A stretch of 64,000 bases of DNA from Sphingomonas edaphi (GTDB taxonomy: Bacteria > Pseudomonadota > Alphaproteobacteria > Sphingomonadales > Sphingomonadaceae): the NCBI RefSeq assembly GCF_003583725.1, contig NZ_QXTF01000005.1, positions 1 to 64,000 on the forward strand. Direction: 5' to 3'. The notes beneath the pieces were generated by a model. It did not search any database. It saw only the letters and a list, made by a program, of their open reading frames with translations, and was not told where the DNA came from. Positions 62,242 to 64,000 of this stretch are shown piece by piece; positions within the stretch are counted from its first letter, which is position 1; every line of letters starts with the position of its first letter. A program made the position numbers and the translations under genes.

Positions 62242-63095
62242 CAGCCGTGCATCGGCGCGCCCCAGCCGCCCCAGATGTAGATGGAGACGAACAGGAACAG
62301 CCACACCACGTCGACGAAGTGCCAGTACCAGGCCGCCGCTTCAAAGCCGAAATGCTGCTTCGGCGTGAAGTCGCCCTTGTAGGTGCGAACGAGGCAGACG
62401 GCGAGGAAGATGGTTCCGACGATCACATGGAAGCCGTGGAAACCGGTCGCCATGAAGAAGGTCGCACCGTAAATATTGCCTTTGAAGGCGAACGGGGCGT
62501 GGATGTATTCATAAGCCTGAATCGCGGTGAACAGCAGGCCGAGCAGGATGGTGCACCATAGGCCCTTCTTAAGGCCGTCGCGATCGCCGTGAATCAGCGC
62601 ATGATGCGCCCAGGTCACCGTGGTGCCGGAGCAGAGCAGGATGAGGGTGTTGAGAAGCGGGAAGCCGAACGGATCAAGCACTTCGATGCCGTGCATCGGC
62701 CAGGTCGCCGCCGTCGCAGCATCAGCGATCGGCTGCGCAGCTCCATCGACCCATTCGACCGGAGCCGGGAACAAAGCAGCGGCGAAAAAGGCCCAGAACC
62801 ACGCAACGAAGAACATGACTTCGGACGCAATGAAGAGGATCATCCCGTAGCGTAGGTGCAGCGACACGACCGGCGTGTGATGTCCTTCGTTCGCTTCCTT
62901 GACAGTGTTCGACCACCAGCTGAACATCGTGACCAGGACCATCGCCAAGCCGGCGAAGCCCACAAACTTGCCGTAGGGATTGTCGTGCATCCACATGACC
63001 AGCCCGCCGAATAACGCGAAGGCGGAGAAAGAGCCGATGATCGGCCAAGGGTCGGGCGGAAGGATGTGATAGTCGTGATTCTTCGTCGCGGCCAT
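62241..63095 (-). CDS. ctaE: Cytochrome c oxidase subunit III
   Basis: The 284-residue protein has seven membrane helices and subunit III motifs (YHILPPDPWPIIGSFSAF in parts, SEVMFFVAWFWAFF, FFMATGFHGFHV, WYWHFVDVVWLFLF). It belongs to the aa3-type oxidase. Thirty bases separate it from ctaG upstream. Confidence 0.97.
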   Translation of the reverse strand: MAATKNHDYHILPPDPWPIIGSFSAFALFGGLVMWMHDNPYGKFVGFAGLAMVLVTMFSWWSNTVKEANEGHHTPVVSLHLRYGMILFIASEVMFFVAWFWAFFAAALFPAPVEWVDGAAQPIADAATAATWPMHGIEVLDPFGFPLLNTLILLCSGTTVTWAHHALIHGDRDGLKKGLWCTILLGLLFTAIQAYEYIHAPFAFKGNIYGATFFMATGFHGFHVIVGTIFLAVCLVRTYKGDFTPKQHFGFEAAAWYWHFVDVVWLFLFVSIYIWGGWGAPMHG

Positions 63096-63125
63096 GGATG
63101 CGTTCCTGTTTGACTGATTGCGGCT

Positions 63126-63671
63126 CTAGCGGCCACTTTCCGGATTTTCCACCGGATAAAATGTGTAGCTCAACGTGATCTCGTCGATGCCCTTGGTGTC
63201 GGGATCTTCGCGCAACTTGGGATCAACGAAGAACGTGACGGGCATCCGCACGCTTTCGCCCGGTTTCAGCGTCTGTTCTGTGAAGCAGAAACATTCAATC
63301 TTGCTGAAATACGGTCCGGCTTGCGTCGGAGTGACGTTAAAGGTCGCGCTCCCCACCGTTGTTCGCGCCGTATAGTTGGTCGCGCGGTAATAAATGACCG
63401 TGCGCGCACCGGGATGGATGCGGACAGTTTCCTGTTCGGGTTCAAACTTCCACGGTAGGCGCGGGTCAATATTGGCGTCGAACCGCACGCCGATCTGGCC
63501 CGCCACAGCGCCCGGCGCGGCGTCGGCCTTCTGCGTTGTGCCGCCAAAGCCGGTCACCTGGCAGAAAACGCGATAGAGCGGCACCGAGGCGAAGGCGAGG
63601 CCGAGCATCGCCAACCCGAACAAGGCCGCTCGGATGCCGACGGTGCGGTTCTTCTCCGCAATGCTGGTCAT
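63126..63671 (-). CDS. ctaG: Cytochrome c oxidase assembly protein CtaG (Cox11)
   Basis: The 181-residue protein has one N-terminal membrane helix and a periplasmic copper-binding domain with the CFCF motif (ECFCFTEQTL). It delivers copper to the CuB site of subunit I. It overlaps the small upstream gene by 4 bases. Confidence 0.97.
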   Translation of the reverse strand: MTSIAEKNRTVGIRAALFGLAMLGLAFASVPLYRVFCQVTGFGGTTQKADAAPGAVAGQIGVRFDANIDPRLPWKFEPEQETVRIHPGARTVIYYRATNYTARTTVGSATFNVTPTQAGPYFSKIECFCFTEQTLKPGESVRMPVTFFVDPKLREDPDTKGIDEITLSYTFYPVENPESGR

Positions 63672-63799
63672 TGGTTCACTGTCATCTTGGCGATGGTGAT
63701 GGCGAACATCAGCACCACGAACAGGCCGAGCAGAATGGCCATAACGCGCGCCCGGTCGCGCTGCCGCCTGCGGATCAGCTCATCTTCTTCGCGCATCAT
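63668..63799 (-). CDS. Small single-helix membrane protein of the cytochrome oxidase operon
   Basis: The frame from ATG 63799 (or 63796) to TGA 63668 encodes 43 residues: a charged start (MMREEDELIRRRQRDRAR) and then one membrane helix (VMAILLGLFVVLMFAITIA). It sits between ctaB and ctaG and overlaps each by 4 bases, so it is certainly co-translated with them. Short ORFs at this position occur in many alphaproteobacteria; a role in oxidase assembly is inferred. Confidence 0.82.
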   Translation of the reverse strand: MMREEDELIRRRQRDRARVMAILLGLFVVLMFAITIAKMTVNQ

Positions 63800-64000
63800 A
63801 CCAACACCTTGGCGTCGATTACCAGCGCGCCGAAGATGGCGAACAGGTAGAGAATGGAAAAACCGAACAGCCGCTTTTCTGGCTTCATCTCCTTGGGCTC
63901 TCTCGCCTTGTTCGCCAGCACCGCGAGCGATAGCGCGAGGAAGATGACATTGAGCACGACCGATGCGATGCCGTAGATCCAGCCGGTCAGGCCCATCACC
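63796..64000 (-). CDS. ctaB: Protoheme IX farnesyltransferase (heme O synthase), C-terminal part
   Basis: Only the last 67 or so codons are in the window. They encode two membrane helices (GLTGWIYGIASVVLNVIFL, then FGFSILYLFAIFGALVID) with KPEKRLFGFSILYLF typical of the CtaB/CyoE C-terminus. The enzyme farnesylates heme b to heme o. The gene continues beyond the window; oxidase subunits I and II are expected further upstream. Confidence 0.85.
   Translation of the reverse strand, partial: VMGLTGWIYGIASVVLNVIFLALSLAVLANKAREPKEMKPEKRLFGFSILYLFAIFGALVIDAKVLV

Noticed and set aside
1-64000. Search for CRISPR arrays, insertion sequences, prophage genes, toxin-antitoxin pairs and rRNA
   Set aside because: No regularly spaced repeats, transposase or integrase motifs, phage structural genes or rRNA-like sequence were found on reading the window.

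Overview
The window is a GC-rich chromosomal segment of an alphaproteobacterium, most likely Sphingomonadales. Supporting this are an SOS box of the GTTC-N7-GTTC type in front of imuA-imuB-dnaE2, a ctaB-small ORF-ctaG-ctaE-DUF983-SURF1 cytochrome oxidase operon, a DUF2585 protein, an alphaproteobacterial SspB, and very tight gene packing with 1- and 4-base stop/start overlaps. No transposase, integrase, phage gene or CRISPR array was seen. Two tRNA-Ser genes are present.

Layout. 1-2932 (minus) is the first 977 codons of a giant secreted adhesin with no stop inside the window, followed by the only large intergenic region (2933-3574, AT-rich, with palindromes). 3575-6438 holds a fused salicylyl-CoA-hydroxylase-like flavoenzyme and a probably frameshifted TbpB-like lipoprotein beside tRNA-Ser(GCT). 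6679-23529 is mostly housekeeping: a Crp/Fnr regulator, pyrC, ygfZ, acnA, corA, a PagL-like deacylase, fumC, sspB, a HIT protein, an amino acid permease, adenosine kinase, queG and a NatAB-type ABC exporter. 23526-36172 holds a PEP-mutase-like protein, a VOC protein, two lipoprotein peptidases (M49 and M1), a LytS/LytTR two-component pair, an HD-domain oxygenase-like protein, a GGDEF-EAL protein, an EF-hand protein and a hybrid histidine kinase.

36242-44698 is an aromatic-metabolism block. phhA (Phe to Tyr), phhB (pterin recycling) and hppD (Tyr catabolism) sit beside paaJ-paaD and a translationally coupled operon of short class II DAHP synthase, EPSP synthase and an unusually compact chorismate synthase. 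Between phhB and phhA lies what looks like a complete ribosome-mediated attenuator. It has a 29-residue leader peptide with a Tyr-Tyr-Arg-Tyr cluster and a good ribosome binding site, an intrinsic terminator just before phhA, and segments that can form the classical 1:2, 2:3 and 3:4 pairings. I know of no description of this arrangement for phenylalanine hydroxylase, and it is the main discovery candidate. It suggests that here phhA is expressed to make tyrosine when tyrosyl-tRNA runs short.

44769-51678 holds a BaiN/HI0933 flavoprotein, a three-gene mannose-type glycan operon (GT4 fused to an alpha/alpha-barrel domain, GH130 phosphorylase-like protein, mannose-6-phosphate isomerase) with palindromes upstream, and a thiolase. 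51681-57366 is the SOS mutagenesis cassette. 57427-64000 carries tRNA-Ser(GGA), a small metallopeptidase with ccmA-ccmB, and on the minus strand the cytochrome oxidase assembly operon running from ctaB (cut by the window end) to an M16 peptidase and an rRNA-methyltransferase-like gene.
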